64,000 nt of DNA, taken from the NCBI RefSeq assembly GCF_021532375.1, contig NZ_JAKGAP010000002.1, forward strand, positions 1 through 64,000. Direction: 5' to 3'. The notes beneath the pieces were generated by a model that saw only the letters and a program-made list of their open reading frames with translations, was not told the origin of the DNA and ran no database searches. The translations under genes and the position numbers were made by a program. Below, piece by piece: positions 24,559-33,873 of this stretch (its first letter is position 1; the number at the start of each line of letters is the position of its first letter). The DNA comes from Paenibacillus alkaliterrae (GTDB lineage Bacteria; Bacillota; Bacilli; Paenibacillales; Paenibacillaceae).

Positions 24559-24640
24559 GTTTTTGCAAATCTTTCCAAACCTCTATGATTAGAAAAGACA
24601 AAAACAAGATATCCGTAAAGGGAAAAGGAGTCGGAAACAA

Positions 24641-27600
24641 ATGAGTAAATTAACGGAATGGTCCTTCCGGAATAAGGCCGCTATCATTCTGATTGTCATC
24701 ATGTCGCTAGTAATGGGGGTAATCAGCTACTTAAGGCTGCCGATGGAGTTTTTGCCGGCCGCTGATAACCCTCAGGTGATGATCACGGCCATTGGACCGG
24801 GAAATGACGCGAAATCGATGGAGCAGTTAGTCACAAATCCATTGGAGGAGGCCGTAACGTTCGTCAAGGGCAGAACAGATATGCTCTCGACCTCGGGCGA
24901 TGGCTATGCGCAGATTAATCTAAATTTTGATTCGAAGACGGATATGAAGGAAGCGAAGGCGGAAATTGAGCGAATCGTAGACCAGGTTCAACTGCCTGCG
25001 AATGTGATGAAGCCGTTCGTCGTTCAGTTTAATACATCGATGATTCCTATCGCGTGGGTGACACTGACGTTTGAAGAAGGAATAAGCGAGCAGAAAAAAG
25101 AAGCTAAGCTTAAAGAGGTAACGGCAGAGCTTCAAAAGTCAGAGGGCGCCGGACAGGTGAGCGTAACCGGGAAGTCGTCGCCGACGATTACTGTGACACC
25201 GCTAACCGAAAAGCTGACAGAAGCAGCCATACCGGTTCAAGCTCTCATGGGCGTACTGCAAGGTCGGGGAGCGTCCGTTGCGCTTGGCGAGCGTACGATA
25301 GACGGGGCTGCCGGCAACATTAATATTTATGATCATGTAACGGATTTGGAGACGCTTCGCAAGCTGCCGATTGCAGCGGGCGTGAAGCTTGGCGATGTCG
25401 CGGCGGTAGAGCTATCCAAAGACCAGGAAAGCATTAGCCGAATGAACGGCAAAGATGCGATTATGTTCACGGTTTCGAAATCCGCGGAAGCGAACGCCGT
25501 GACGGTAGGAAAGGGAATTGAAAAAACGGTCGAGCGGTTAAATGAGGATGTAGAGGGAATCGATGTATCCATCATACTCAGCACTTCCGATTCGGTTGTC
25601 TCTTCCGTTAACAGTATGCTTCGCGAAGTGCTGCTGGGCGCTTTGTTCGCTACGATCGTCATTCTGTTGTTCATGCGTAATTTGAAAGCAACGATCATTA
25701 CGATTGTCTCGATTCCTTTGTCGCTCGGCATTACGTTATATTTGCTGCAGTTATCGGGCGTATCGCTCAATATAATTACACTAGGCGGCGTTGCAGTAGC
25801 GGTTGGCCGTCTCGTTGACGATAGTATCGTCGTTATTGAGAACATTTATAGAAGGCTGCAGAAGGAGGATTTTTCAGTCAGGCTTATAATAGATGCGACG
25901 AAGGAAGTCGCTTCGGCTATTACATCATCTACGCTTGTTACGGTGGCGGTATTTTTGCCGATGGGGCTGCTTCGAGGATCGTTGCAAGCTTTTCTGCTCC
26001 CATTCGCATTAACAGTGGCCTATTCCTTACTTGCTTCCTTATTAGTTGCTCTGACAGTCGTGCCGCTGCTCAGCGCGGTGCTGCTACGCAACACGAAAGA
26101 AAAGGAACATCGCGGATCACCAAAGTTCGCAGCGTTCATTCGTTGGAACTTGCAGCATAAATATGTGCCGTTATTGATCGCGTTTTTGTTGTTTGCGGGT
26201 TCCATCAGTGCCTATATGTTTATGCCGAAGGGTGCCCTTGATTCCTCCAGCGCTGAAAATATTAACGTATCGCTGCAATATCCGAGCGAGACGCCTGCCG
26301 ATCAGGTGCTTGAGGCAGGGAAAAAGCTCGAATCGTATTTGACGGCTGACGAAAACGTGGAATGGGTGCTGATGTCGCTTGGCAATAGTGCCGATGCGGC
26401 CCAATATGGAGCTGTTTCGTCGCCTACATTAGTTACGTATATAATCGATTTGAAAGAGGGCGTCGATGCCGAGCAGTTCATGGATGACGTGAAGGCGCAG
26501 GAGGACAGCTATAACGAGGCGACCATAACGGCTAACGCAACGGATTTGATTATGGGAGGCGGTTCATCGCAAATATATATAGACGTCACCGGCGATGACC
26601 CGGAGCAGCTCAGTGAAACCGCTGATCAGCTTATCACGGCTATTAAGCCTATTGAAGGCGTGCTTAGAGTAGAAAGCAACCAAGAGGAGAAGAAACCGGT
26701 TTATTCCTTCAACGTCGATCCTACGCTTGCTAAAGGGCAGGAAGTGGCCATACAGCTGCAAAGCGCGCTGAATCCTATGCCTATCGGATCCATTCTTATG
26801 GAAAACAGCGATACTCCTGTCGTGCTTCTGCCTATCGTAAATCCCGACTCCGAGGAGGAGTTAAAGCAATTGACGGTTGTTACGGATGCAGGGATCGTTC
26901 CGATATCTTCGGTAGCCGAGCTGGTCAAGACGGAAGAGCCGAGCTTGTATTACCACAAGGAAGGCAAAACCTACGTACGGGTGACGGCTAATGCAGAGCC
27001 TAGCGAGCTCTCAGTCGTTGGCGATGAAATAACGAAAGTGACCAAAGAGCTTAAGCTGCCGGAAGGCGTCAGCTTAGCTGTCGGGGGCGCATCGACCGAT
27101 CAGTCCAGCGACTTTGCGGATTTAGGATTAACGGCTCTTATCTCTATCGGTATCGTTTATCTTATTATGGTTCTTACGTTCAAAACGCTGCGCGCGCCGC
27201 TCGCCATTATGATTTCCCTGCCGCTTGCCGCTATCGGCGCCGTAACAGGTTTGCTTGTATCCGGTGTGACGCCGGACTTCACGGCCATGTTCGGAGCATT
27301 GATGCTGATCGGAATCGTTGTTACGAATGCGATCGTATTAATCGACCGGGTGAAGCAAAATGAGCAAACCATGCCGATTCGCGAAGCATTGATCGAAGCG
27401 GCTGCGACACGGATGCGTCCTATTATCATGACCGCAGTGGCAACGGTATCCGCCATGCTGCCGCTTGTATTCGGATCGCATGAATCGGGAAGCATCGTAT
27501 CGCAAAGCCTTGCGATCGTCGTAATAGGCGGCCTGACTGCCGCCACGCTCCTGACGCTCATTATTGTGCCTTGCGTGTATGAATTGTTGTTCTTCCGAAG

Positions 27601-27667
27601 GTCACGGAAGCAAAGGCGCGCCGGCGCGACTGCTGCAACCGCAGAAGCTGCTGGCAGCCTTGCTTGA
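24641..27667 (+). CDS. RND-family exporter (AcrB/SwrC-like)
   Basis: This 1008-residue resistance-nodulation-division transporter has a first membrane helix at residues about 12-31 and a large extracytoplasmic loop. A membrane block follows with the proton-relay motif GRLVDDSIVVIENI near residue 390, then a second extracytoplasmic loop, and a C-terminal membrane block with LIGIVVTNAIVLIDRV. In Bacillales the close relative SwrC (YerP) exports surfactin and other lipophilic agents. No adaptor or outer-membrane gene accompanies it, as usual in Gram-positives. The tail is Arg/Ala-rich. GGAGTCGG precedes the ATG. Confidence 0.93.
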   Translation: MSKLTEWSFRNKAAIILIVIMSLVMGVISYLRLPMEFLPAADNPQVMITAIGPGNDAKSMEQLVTNPLEEAVTFVKGRTDMLSTSGDGYAQINLNFDSKTDMKEAKAEIERIVDQVQLPANVMKPFVVQFNTSMIPIAWVTLTFEEGISEQKKEAKLKEVTAELQKSEGAGQVSVTGKSSPTITVTPLTEKLTEAAIPVQALMGVLQGRGASVALGERTIDGAAGNINIYDHVTDLETLRKLPIAAGVKLGDVAAVELSKDQESISRMNGKDAIMFTVSKSAEANAVTVGKGIEKTVERLNEDVEGIDVSIILSTSDSVVSSVNSMLREVLLGALFATIVILLFMRNLKATIITIVSIPLSLGITLYLLQLSGVSLNIITLGGVAVAVGRLVDDSIVVIENIYRRLQKEDFSVRLIIDATKEVASAITSSTLVTVAVFLPMGLLRGSLQAFLLPFALTVAYSLLASLLVALTVVPLLSAVLLRNTKEKEHRGSPKFAAFIRWNLQHKYVPLLIAFLLFAGSISAYMFMPKGALDSSSAENINVSLQYPSETPADQVLEAGKKLESYLTADENVEWVLMSLGNSADAAQYGAVSSPTLVTYIIDLKEGVDAEQFMDDVKAQEDSYNEATITANATDLIMGGGSSQIYIDVTGDDPEQLSETADQLITAIKPIEGVLRVESNQEEKKPVYSFNVDPTLAKGQEVAIQLQSALNPMPIGSILMENSDTPVVLLPIVNPDSEEELKQLTVVTDAGIVPISSVAELVKTEEPSLYYHKEGKTYVRVTANAEPSELSVVGDEITKVTKELKLPEGVSLAVGGASTDQSSDFADLGLTALISIGIVYLIMVLTFKTLRAPLAIMISLPLAAIGAVTGLLVSGVTPDFTAMFGALMLIGIVVTNAIVLIDRVKQNEQTMPIREALIEAAATRMRPIIMTAVATVSAMLPLVFGSHESGSIVSQSLAIVVIGGLTAATLLTLIIVPCVYELLFFRRSRKQRRAGATAATAEAAGSLA

Positions 27668-27682
27668 TTAATCCGAAATGAA

Positions 27683-27726
27683 GAGGCTGTACCTAAAAGT
27701 CGTTGTTGACCTTTAGGTACAGCCTC
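27683..27726. terminator. Perfect 15-bp hairpin between convergent genes
   Basis: GAGGCTGTACCTAAA (27683-27697) and TTTAGGTACAGCCTC (27712-27726) flank a 14-nt loop between the RND pump and the DUF1054 gene. There is no strong T tract on either strand, but position suggests a transcription end. Confidence 0.6.
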
Positions 27727-27733
27727 ACGGCGT

Positions 27734-28387
27734 TTATTCGTTATACAATGCCATTCGATAAAGGGGCATAAGCGTTTCATAGGCAGAGGAAGCAAATTGC
27801 AGCAATGCGTCGCCGTCTAACAGAAGAGCGTCACCGGCTTGAACGTGACGGCCGATAAGCAGCTCGGCTTTCTGCACGTCACGGAAACGGACCAACGCAT
27901 CCGACCAGTCCTTTCTGGACATATCGCGGACTACGGTGGAATCCTTCTTCATATGATCGAGCGAAAGCACATAATCGTTCGGCACGGCAGCAATCATATC
28001 ATCAAGCTGATTTATGAAGGCTGTCGCAATCCCTGATTTGTTCGGTACTTCATAGATGAACGCCAGCCATATAAATAAATGGTCATCGAACAGCCCAAGC
28101 TGAAAATGCGGATGCGCTTTATAGCCGCGTTTGTTGCTGCAAATCGCGAGCCAGGTGTCCTTAGGCGGGTTGACTTTTCGCCTGGCATGCCTAGCCACGT
28201 GCAAATACATTTCATTTCCGGCGTGGACGGCTATGTCAGCGCTTAGCCGTTCGCCGATTGCGCGAAATTTTGGTTGTATTTGATTTTGGATGGCAGCCAT
28301 CCTCTCCTCAAGTCCTTGCAGTTGAAATACGTCAAAATCAGCTTGCGTAAAGCCGATAATTGCACTTGCTTTCGTCATAGTTGTCAT
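27734..28387 (-). CDS. DUF1054 family protein (YktB-like)
   Basis: This 217-residue soluble protein matches the DUF1054 family: GFTQADFDVFQLQGLEERM, the LHVARHARRKVNPPKDTW stretch, CSNKRGYKAHPHFQLGLF, and a C-terminal LMPLYRMAL. Function is unknown. Three close ATGs exist; 28387 is chosen because AAGGAG lies 11 bp before it, whereas the ATG at 28396 is only 2 bp away. It stands downstream of the response regulator gene on the same strand, with 27 bp between, and may be co-transcribed. Confidence 0.88.
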   Translation of the reverse strand: MTTMTKASAIIGFTQADFDVFQLQGLEERMAAIQNQIQPKFRAIGERLSADIAVHAGNEMYLHVARHARRKVNPPKDTWLAICSNKRGYKAHPHFQLGLFDDHLFIWLAFIYEVPNKSGIATAFINQLDDMIAAVPNDYVLSLDHMKKDSTVVRDMSRKDWSDALVRFRDVQKAELLIGRHVQAGDALLLDGDALLQFASSAYETLMPLYRMALYNE

Positions 28388-28414
28388 GATAATCATCTCT
28401 CCTTGTCGTCCGGT

Positions 28415-29056
28415 TCATCGGTGCAACATTTTCAAATAAAAAATAGCGATTTGAGTACGGTCCCGAAGCTCGAGCTTGTTTAAAATTTCGGATATATAAT
28501 TTTTGATCGTGCCTTCGCTCAGGAACAGCGTCGCGGCGATTTCTTTATTGGATTGGCCGTCGGCGATCAAACGGACAATCTGGCTTTCGGTCTGCGTCAG
28601 GCCGGTAATGGTTAAGGCTTTGCCGGCATCGCCGCGCGGCGCTTCCAACATTCCTGCCAGCTTGCGGGCGATATCGGGATGAATGAGCATGGAGCCATCA
28701 TATACCGTCTTGATGCCGCTGATGATGCGGCTCGGCGGAACGTTTTTGAGCAAGTATCCATTCGCCCCGCAGCGTATGGCCTGCGCGATGTAATCGTCAT
28801 CGTCAAAGGTCGTTAAGATCAGCACGGCTGGCAGGGCATCAAGCGCCCGCAGCAGCTTCGTTCCTTCGACACCGTCGCAGACAGGCATTCGAATATCCAT
28901 GAGGACGACATCAACCGGCTGCTTTCGCACAAGCTCGGCTGCCTCCATACCATTGCCGCATACGCCGGTTACTTGAATGTCCTTATCCAGGTCCAGGATG
29001 ACCTGCATGCTTTCTCGAATAAAAGGATCATCGTCCACTATCAGCACTCGTATCAT
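28415..29056 (-). CDS. NarL/LuxR-family response regulator
   Basis: This 213-residue regulator has a receiver domain with acidic pocket DDD (residues 8-10) and phosphoacceptor Asp54 (VVLMDIRMP), and a C-terminal LuxR helix-turn-helix (LTQTESQIVRLIADGQSNKE, then EGTIKNYISEILNKL). The start at 29056 is favoured because MIRVLIVDDD is the normal domain beginning and GGAGG lies 11 bp upstream; the frame continues upstream without domain support. It follows the sensor kinase gene by 41 bp. Being divergent from an ABC exporter operon, it probably controls that exporter. Confidence 0.93.
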   Translation of the reverse strand: MIRVLIVDDDPFIRESMQVILDLDKDIQVTGVCGNGMEAAELVRKQPVDVVLMDIRMPVCDGVEGTKLLRALDALPAVLILTTFDDDDYIAQAIRCGANGYLLKNVPPSRIISGIKTVYDGSMLIHPDIARKLAGMLEAPRGDAGKALTITGLTQTESQIVRLIADGQSNKEIAATLFLSEGTIKNYISEILNKLELRDRTQIAIFYLKMLHR

Positions 29057-29097
29057 AACCTCGATGTCCTCCACCTCAAAGTGATGTAAATAGCAGC

Positions 29098-30228
29098 TCA
29101 GCTGCCAAGCAGCGGAAGGACCGTTATGACCGTAAACCGATCGTCTATCTTCCATTCCAGACTGCCGCCAATGAGTGCGATGCGCTCTTTCATGCCGCGC
29201 AAGCCGAGTCCGGCTTCAATGGGCGCTTCAGGCAAAGCTCCATTATTCGTTACCGATAAAACGACGCTTTCTTCATGGAATTCTAAAATTACTTCAACGA
29301 CGCTGGCATTTCCATGCCGGACCGCATTCGTAATGGCTTCCTGAGCGTTCTTAAATAAAATAAGCTCCATGCTTGGATAGACTGATCGAGGAATACCGCG
29401 AACTTCAAAGCTAACCGCTATTCCAAGCGCGGCTGCGGATTCTTCCACCAGCCGATCGAGCGCATATCGTCTTGTATCGCTTGCATCCGCAGCTGCGAGC
29501 CTTCGCACCGTGCGGCGCATGTTTTCCATGCTGTCCTGAAGCTGGTCACGTATTTGCCCTACCATGTCCCGCGCTCGGTGAGTATCCGCATCGAACAAGT
29601 GAAGGGCGGCCTCAGACATCATTTTGACCCGAATGAGCCGGTGACCGAGGTCGTCATGGATATCCTTGGCAATTCGGTTGCGTTCCTCGGATTGGGCATG
29701 CTGCTCTACCTGTGCGGCATAATCCAGCATGCGGCGCCTGGCGGCGTTCAGCTCCTCATGGCTTGACGCCAAAGCCTCATATAAATCTTCTATTTTGTGA
29801 TGCTTGTTCTCAAACTCGTTTGCAACATAGAGAATAGCCGCAATCGTGAACCAAAGCACGATTACCGGAATGATGATCTCCGTGTCCTTGCCGTTCAAGC
29901 TGGTAAACAGCGCAGCCAGACCCAGCAAGGTCCATGCCAAGCTGACGTTCGGTGCCGGCTTTCTTCGAAAGATAGTCATAAGCGTGGAGAACAAGAGAAG
30001 ATACAACATTCCTCCATACGAATAGGAAAACCATGCAAAGCTGAGCAGCTCCGCAATCAAAAACAGGTTAGCGAATCGTTGAAATGATGCTCCTGCTTTT
30101 ACAAGGAGAAGAGCCAGCAGAACATAAGTCGTATATAAGGCGTATGAACCGGCAGCGACGTTTCCGATGTTCATAACAGCTGGTACCGCCACCAGCAGTG
30201 CGCGAATCCAGTATAGCAGCTTATTCAT
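29098..30228 (-). CDS. Sensor histidine kinase, HisKA_3 (DesK/LiaS-like) type
   Basis: This 376-residue kinase has about four to six N-terminal membrane helices up to residue 135 with no large extracellular domain, then a short coiled coil. The dimerisation region carries phosphoacceptor His191 in IAKDIHDDLGHRL. An ATPase domain follows with the N box NAQEAITNAVRHG and GLGLRGMKERI. Intramembrane-sensing kinases of this type often detect cell envelope or membrane stress. It forms a pair with the downstream NarL-type regulator and is divergent from the ABC exporter genes. Confidence 0.93.
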   Translation of the reverse strand: MNKLLYWIRALLVAVPAVMNIGNVAAGSYALYTTYVLLALLLVKAGASFQRFANLFLIAELLSFAWFSYSYGGMLYLLLFSTLMTIFRRKPAPNVSLAWTLLGLAALFTSLNGKDTEIIIPVIVLWFTIAAILYVANEFENKHHKIEDLYEALASSHEELNAARRRMLDYAAQVEQHAQSEERNRIAKDIHDDLGHRLIRVKMMSEAALHLFDADTHRARDMVGQIRDQLQDSMENMRRTVRRLAAADASDTRRYALDRLVEESAAALGIAVSFEVRGIPRSVYPSMELILFKNAQEAITNAVRHGNASVVEVILEFHEESVVLSVTNNGALPEAPIEAGLGLRGMKERIALIGGSLEWKIDDRFTVITVLPLLGS

Positions 30229-30433
30229 AAAGGCGAGGCTCCAGCAATTGAATTTGCTTCATTATAGCATATTCAGCTAGATTTGGACGAGCTTATTTAT
30301 AATTATTCTAAATTACTACAAGTATAAAAAATGACTTTCGTCACCTCCATAAGGTGACTTTATAGACCTGATAAGCTTCAGCCGTTTGGATACAATTGGT
30401 TTATCATTAAGGAACCGAAAGGATGGGCCCATC

Positions 30434-31378
30434 ATGAATCTCGTTTCATTTCATGAGGTTGTCAAGAAATACGACACCTCCATTATCGTAAATCATCTAA
30501 CCTTTTATATTGGCGAGGGGGAAATTTTCGGCTTGCTTGGCCCCAATGGAGCCGGTAAAAGCACGACGATCAGCATGCTCTCAGGCCTGCTTTCTCCAAG
30601 CGCAGGCGACATTACGGTAGACGGTTTTTCGATCAGAAAGCAGCCGCTGGAGGTGAAGAGGAGAATCGGCCTAGTACCGCAGGAGCTAGCGATTTATGAA
30701 ACGCTGACGGCAAGAGAGAATGTTACTTTTTTCGCCAAGCTGTATGGTCTGCGGGGAAAGCTGCTTCGTGACCGGGTAGAGGAAGCCTTGCAATTCGTCG
30801 GCCTATTGGAGAGGGCGAAGGATATGCCGTCTACGTTCTCAGGGGGAATGAAGCGACGCCTTAACATAGCGTGCGCGATCATGCATCGACCTAGACTTAT
30901 TATTATGGATGAGCCGACCGTCGGCATCGATCCTCAATCGCGGAATCATATTTTGGAATCCGTTAGAGAATTGAATAGACTAGGCTCTACCGTTATTTAC
31001 ACGAGCCATTACATGGAGGAGGTTGACGCCATTTGCTCCAGAATCGGCATTTTAGATCAAGGCAAACTGATCGCATGCGGAACGAAGGAAGAGCTGAAAC
31101 GGCAAACCGGCCAGGAGGAGAAGCTCATATTCGATATCGATGGCAGGTACGATGCGGCGCTGTTGGAAATGAAGGAGCATCCGGGCGTAAAGCTGGTTGA
31201 AGAGCGAGATAATGGCCATTGCTTGGAAGTAACGGTCAAGGAATCCTCATCCATTTTACAGGATTTGTTATTTATTACTCAGAAGCACGGCATAACGCTT
31301 AGGAAGCTTTCGCGGATTGAGCCGAATCTCGAATCATTATTCCTGCAAATGACCGGCAGAAGCTTGCGGGATGAATAG
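30434..31378 (+). CDS. ABC transporter ATP-binding protein (ABC-2 exporter)
   Basis: This 314-residue ATPase has Walker A GPNGAGKSTT, signature FSGGMKRRL, Walker B LIIMDEP followed by TVGIDPQSRNHI, and a switch His in TSHYMEE. It has the extended C-terminus of DrrA/CcmA-like exporters. The ATG at 30434 follows AAAGGATGGG and begins the canonical fold; upstream codons in frame have no support. Two ABC-2 permeases follow at once. The complex probably exports an antibiotic, lipid or peptide under control of the divergent two-component system. Confidence 0.94.
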   Translation: MNLVSFHEVVKKYDTSIIVNHLTFYIGEGEIFGLLGPNGAGKSTTISMLSGLLSPSAGDITVDGFSIRKQPLEVKRRIGLVPQELAIYETLTARENVTFFAKLYGLRGKLLRDRVEEALQFVGLLERAKDMPSTFSGGMKRRLNIACAIMHRPRLIIMDEPTVGIDPQSRNHILESVRELNRLGSTVIYTSHYMEEVDAICSRIGILDQGKLIACGTKEELKRQTGQEEKLIFDIDGRYDAALLEMKEHPGVKLVEERDNGHCLEVTVKESSSILQDLLFITQKHGITLRKLSRIEPNLESLFLQMTGRSLRDE

Positions 31379-31390
31379 GAGGTACTCGGA

Positions 31391-32560
31391 ATGCGGGCTT
31401 GTTGGATAACGGTTTATTATGAGCTGTTAAAATATAGTCGTATGCGGTCGGTTCTCATTATTTTGATAGGACTGCCATTACTGCTTATTTTGCTGCTTGG
31501 CAGCGCGTTTGATAGAGAGATTAAGCCGGCAAAAGTGGCATTATTCGTTGATGACCAAGGCGAAATGAGGAGCGGCATCGATACGTTCTGGAGCGATGAA
31601 TCGATTGCCCCCTATATAAAACAGCTTCCCGCAGCATCCGAGAAGGAGGTTCAGGACTTAGTGACGGAAGGTATCGCCGACTACGGCGTATACATTCCAT
31701 CCGGCTTCTCAAAGCGGCTGCTTGCAGGGGAAGAAGCAACATGGAAAACCTTCTCTGGACGATACGGAGAAAAAAATATGGCGGCAGATGCCGTAATTAA
31801 CAGCTATATGACGAATTTGAATTTACAGCTGGCGGCAATGGCCACGCTTGGCCCCGATCAAATGGCTGGACGCAGTCAGGCGTCAGGCAGTGTTGAAACT
31901 AAAACCTCAGGCATAGTAATCGGCAACCTTGGCACAGAAGAAAATCAGCTGTTTGGGCCAACTAATTCGATGCAATATTATTCGGCAGCCTATTTAATAA
32001 TGTTCCTCTTGTTCGGAGGTATGTCTGCGGCGATTGCATTGCTTGACCAGAAGGAATCCGGTACGCTTCAGCGCTTATACGGGCTGCCTTCTTCATTCGG
32101 TGCCAATGTGTTTGGGATCATCGTCGGTGCAGCCATGCTGGCGGCGCTGCAAGCTCTAGTTATTATATCGTTTACAACGTTTGGATATGGGGTGGATTGG
32201 GGCGGTCATTTTTTCTGGATTGCATGGATTTGCCTGCTTACAACAGCGGCCGGATCTGCACTAGCGATTATTATCGCTTCCTTCGCCAAGACGAGAAAAA
32301 CGATGCAAACCTTGTTTATGATCCTTGTATTCGTGATGACGTTTCTCAGCGGGGGAATGATGGCCGGTATCGAAAATATGATCGGGAATGCAAGCAAGTG
32401 GACGATCAATCATTGGGCAAACGTGAGTCTCAGAGCGATTATGAGCGGTTCTGATACAGGAAGCGTTTGGCACGAAATTGGCATTTTAGCAATGATCGCG
32501 CTTATTCTTTCTCTATTTGCTGTCCTAAGACTGTCCAAGGTGGTGAAGCAGTATGGCTAG
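31391..32560 (+). CDS. ABC-2 type permease, first subunit
   Basis: This 389-residue membrane protein has one N-terminal helix, a 150-residue extracytoplasmic region, and five to six C-terminal helices, the ABC2_membrane_3 layout. GGAGG precedes the ATG 8 bp away. It overlaps the second permease by 8 bp, so the two should form a heterodimer with the upstream ATPase. Confidence 0.9.
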   Translation: MRACWITVYYELLKYSRMRSVLIILIGLPLLLILLLGSAFDREIKPAKVALFVDDQGEMRSGIDTFWSDESIAPYIKQLPAASEKEVQDLVTEGIADYGVYIPSGFSKRLLAGEEATWKTFSGRYGEKNMAADAVINSYMTNLNLQLAAMATLGPDQMAGRSQASGSVETKTSGIVIGNLGTEENQLFGPTNSMQYYSAAYLIMFLLFGGMSAAIALLDQKESGTLQRLYGLPSSFGANVFGIIVGAAMLAALQALVIISFTTFGYGVDWGGHFFWIAWICLLTTAAGSALAIIIASFAKTRKTMQTLFMILVFVMTFLSGGMMAGIENMIGNASKWTINHWANVSLRAIMSGSDTGSVWHEIGILAMIALILSLFAVLRLSKVVKQYG

Positions 32561-33704
32561 CATTCCTATTGCTGTTCATTTAATAAAGAGGACGATGGGC
32601 ACGCGCCGCGGTCTAATTATGAACGTCCTTCTGCCCGCACTCCTTTTGTCGGTGATGGCTGGCTTGTTCTCGGGGCTGCAAGGCAATAAAGCGGTTATTG
32701 TCATTAACAATACGGATACTGGACTGCTGGGTTCATCTTTAGTAACTTCGCTTGAGAAGGAGACCCAATATGAAGTTAGATTAACGAAGGATATGACGGA
32801 GCAAGCGCTCAAAGCGCAGGTTTTGGATGGGGACGCGGATGCTTCGATCCATATTCCGCATGACTATACGCAAAAAATGATAGATGGAGAGCAGTCTAAC
32901 GCTGTTCTCTATCGAATGGATGAGCAATTGTGGAACGCTTCGTTAGCCGCCATGCTAAATACGGAAGCCGACAAGCTTGCAGCCTCCGTTCGTCTTGTCC
33001 AAAACAAGGGCGCTCAAACTGTCGATTCCGATAAGCTGGCTGCGCTGCTCGCAGCGCAAGCATTCCCAAAGGCTGCCGCTGAAAGTGTCGGCATGCGCCT
33101 GGGGAATATTGTGTCGAATCCAATGATGATTGGACTGATCCTGATGTTCGTCATGATGCTTCTTAGCCAATCGATCGGACTTGTCATGGAAGACCGAGAG
33201 CAAAGAACGATGGCTAGAATGTATACGGCACCGCTTCGCTCGCTTGATATTGCCTTCGGAAATTTCGCAGGCAGTATGATCGTTGCCACCATTCAGCTTG
33301 TAATTGTCCTCGGCTTAACTTATTTCGCGTTCGGCTATTCGCCTGGAATCCCTTTCGGTTCCATGCTGATTGTTCTGGAATTTTACCTATTAGCGGCGCT
33401 GGGGCTGGTATCTGCCATTGCGGGTCTCGTGAGAAACAGCACACAGCTTTCGCAGATCAATAATTTAATTATTACGCCGACATGCATGATTAGCGGCTGC
33501 TTCTTCCCCTTATCCATGCTGCCGGATTTTTTGCAGAGGCTTGCTAATTTTACTCCGCAGAAATGGGCGCTGCAGGCGATCGACCGTTTAGGCGGCGGCG
33601 GATCTTTCAGCGACATTGGTCTCCATCTTCTCATCCTATTCCTGTTCGCGGCAGTTATGCTTGCCTTCGGCTCAGCGGTGCTGAGACCAAACAAAACGAG
33701 CTGA
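32553..33704 (+). CDS. ABC-2 type permease, second subunit
   Basis: This 383-residue membrane protein has the same layout as its neighbour: one N-terminal helix, an extracytoplasmic region to about residue 180, then a C-terminal helix bundle with PTCMISGCFFPLSMLPDFLQ. It begins 8 bp before the end of the first permease, which indicates translational coupling. The next feature, 83 bp on, is a T-box remnant ahead of the broken proS. Confidence 0.9.
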   Translation: MASIPIAVHLIKRTMGTRRGLIMNVLLPALLLSVMAGLFSGLQGNKAVIVINNTDTGLLGSSLVTSLEKETQYEVRLTKDMTEQALKAQVLDGDADASIHIPHDYTQKMIDGEQSNAVLYRMDEQLWNASLAAMLNTEADKLAASVRLVQNKGAQTVDSDKLAALLAAQAFPKAAAESVGMRLGNIVSNPMMIGLILMFVMMLLSQSIGLVMEDREQRTMARMYTAPLRSLDIAFGNFAGSMIVATIQLVIVLGLTYFAFGYSPGIPFGSMLIVLEFYLLAALGLVSAIAGLVRNSTQLSQINNLIITPTCMISGCFFPLSMLPDFLQRLANFTPQKWALQAIDRLGGGGSFSDIGLHLLILFLFAAVMLAFGSAVLRPNKTS

Positions 33705-33787
33705 TGGGATGAAGGCCGGGCGTCTGCGGTTTTTCTTGACTTCGGCATCTTTGCATTGTAAATTTGTCAAAAAGTTGAAGACATGTT

Positions 33788-33835
33788 AAGGGTGGTATCA
33801 CGAACGCATTCGTCCCTTACGAGTGCGTTCTTTTT
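33788..33835 (+). promoter_or_regulatory. T-box antiterminator/terminator remnant before proS
   Basis: AAGGGTGGTATCACG (33788-33802) is the conserved T-box element that pairs with the tRNA acceptor end. It is followed by a terminator, GAACGCA/TGCGTTC plus five T (33802-33835). A full T-box needs a Stem I of about 100 nt with AGTA and GNTG motifs and a specifier codon. Only 83 nt separate this element from the upstream permease stop, and none of these motifs is evident there. The leader therefore appears truncated. Confidence 0.7.
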
Positions 33836-33873
33836 GTTTATTATCGGATACCTGACAATGGGGGGACTTTAAA

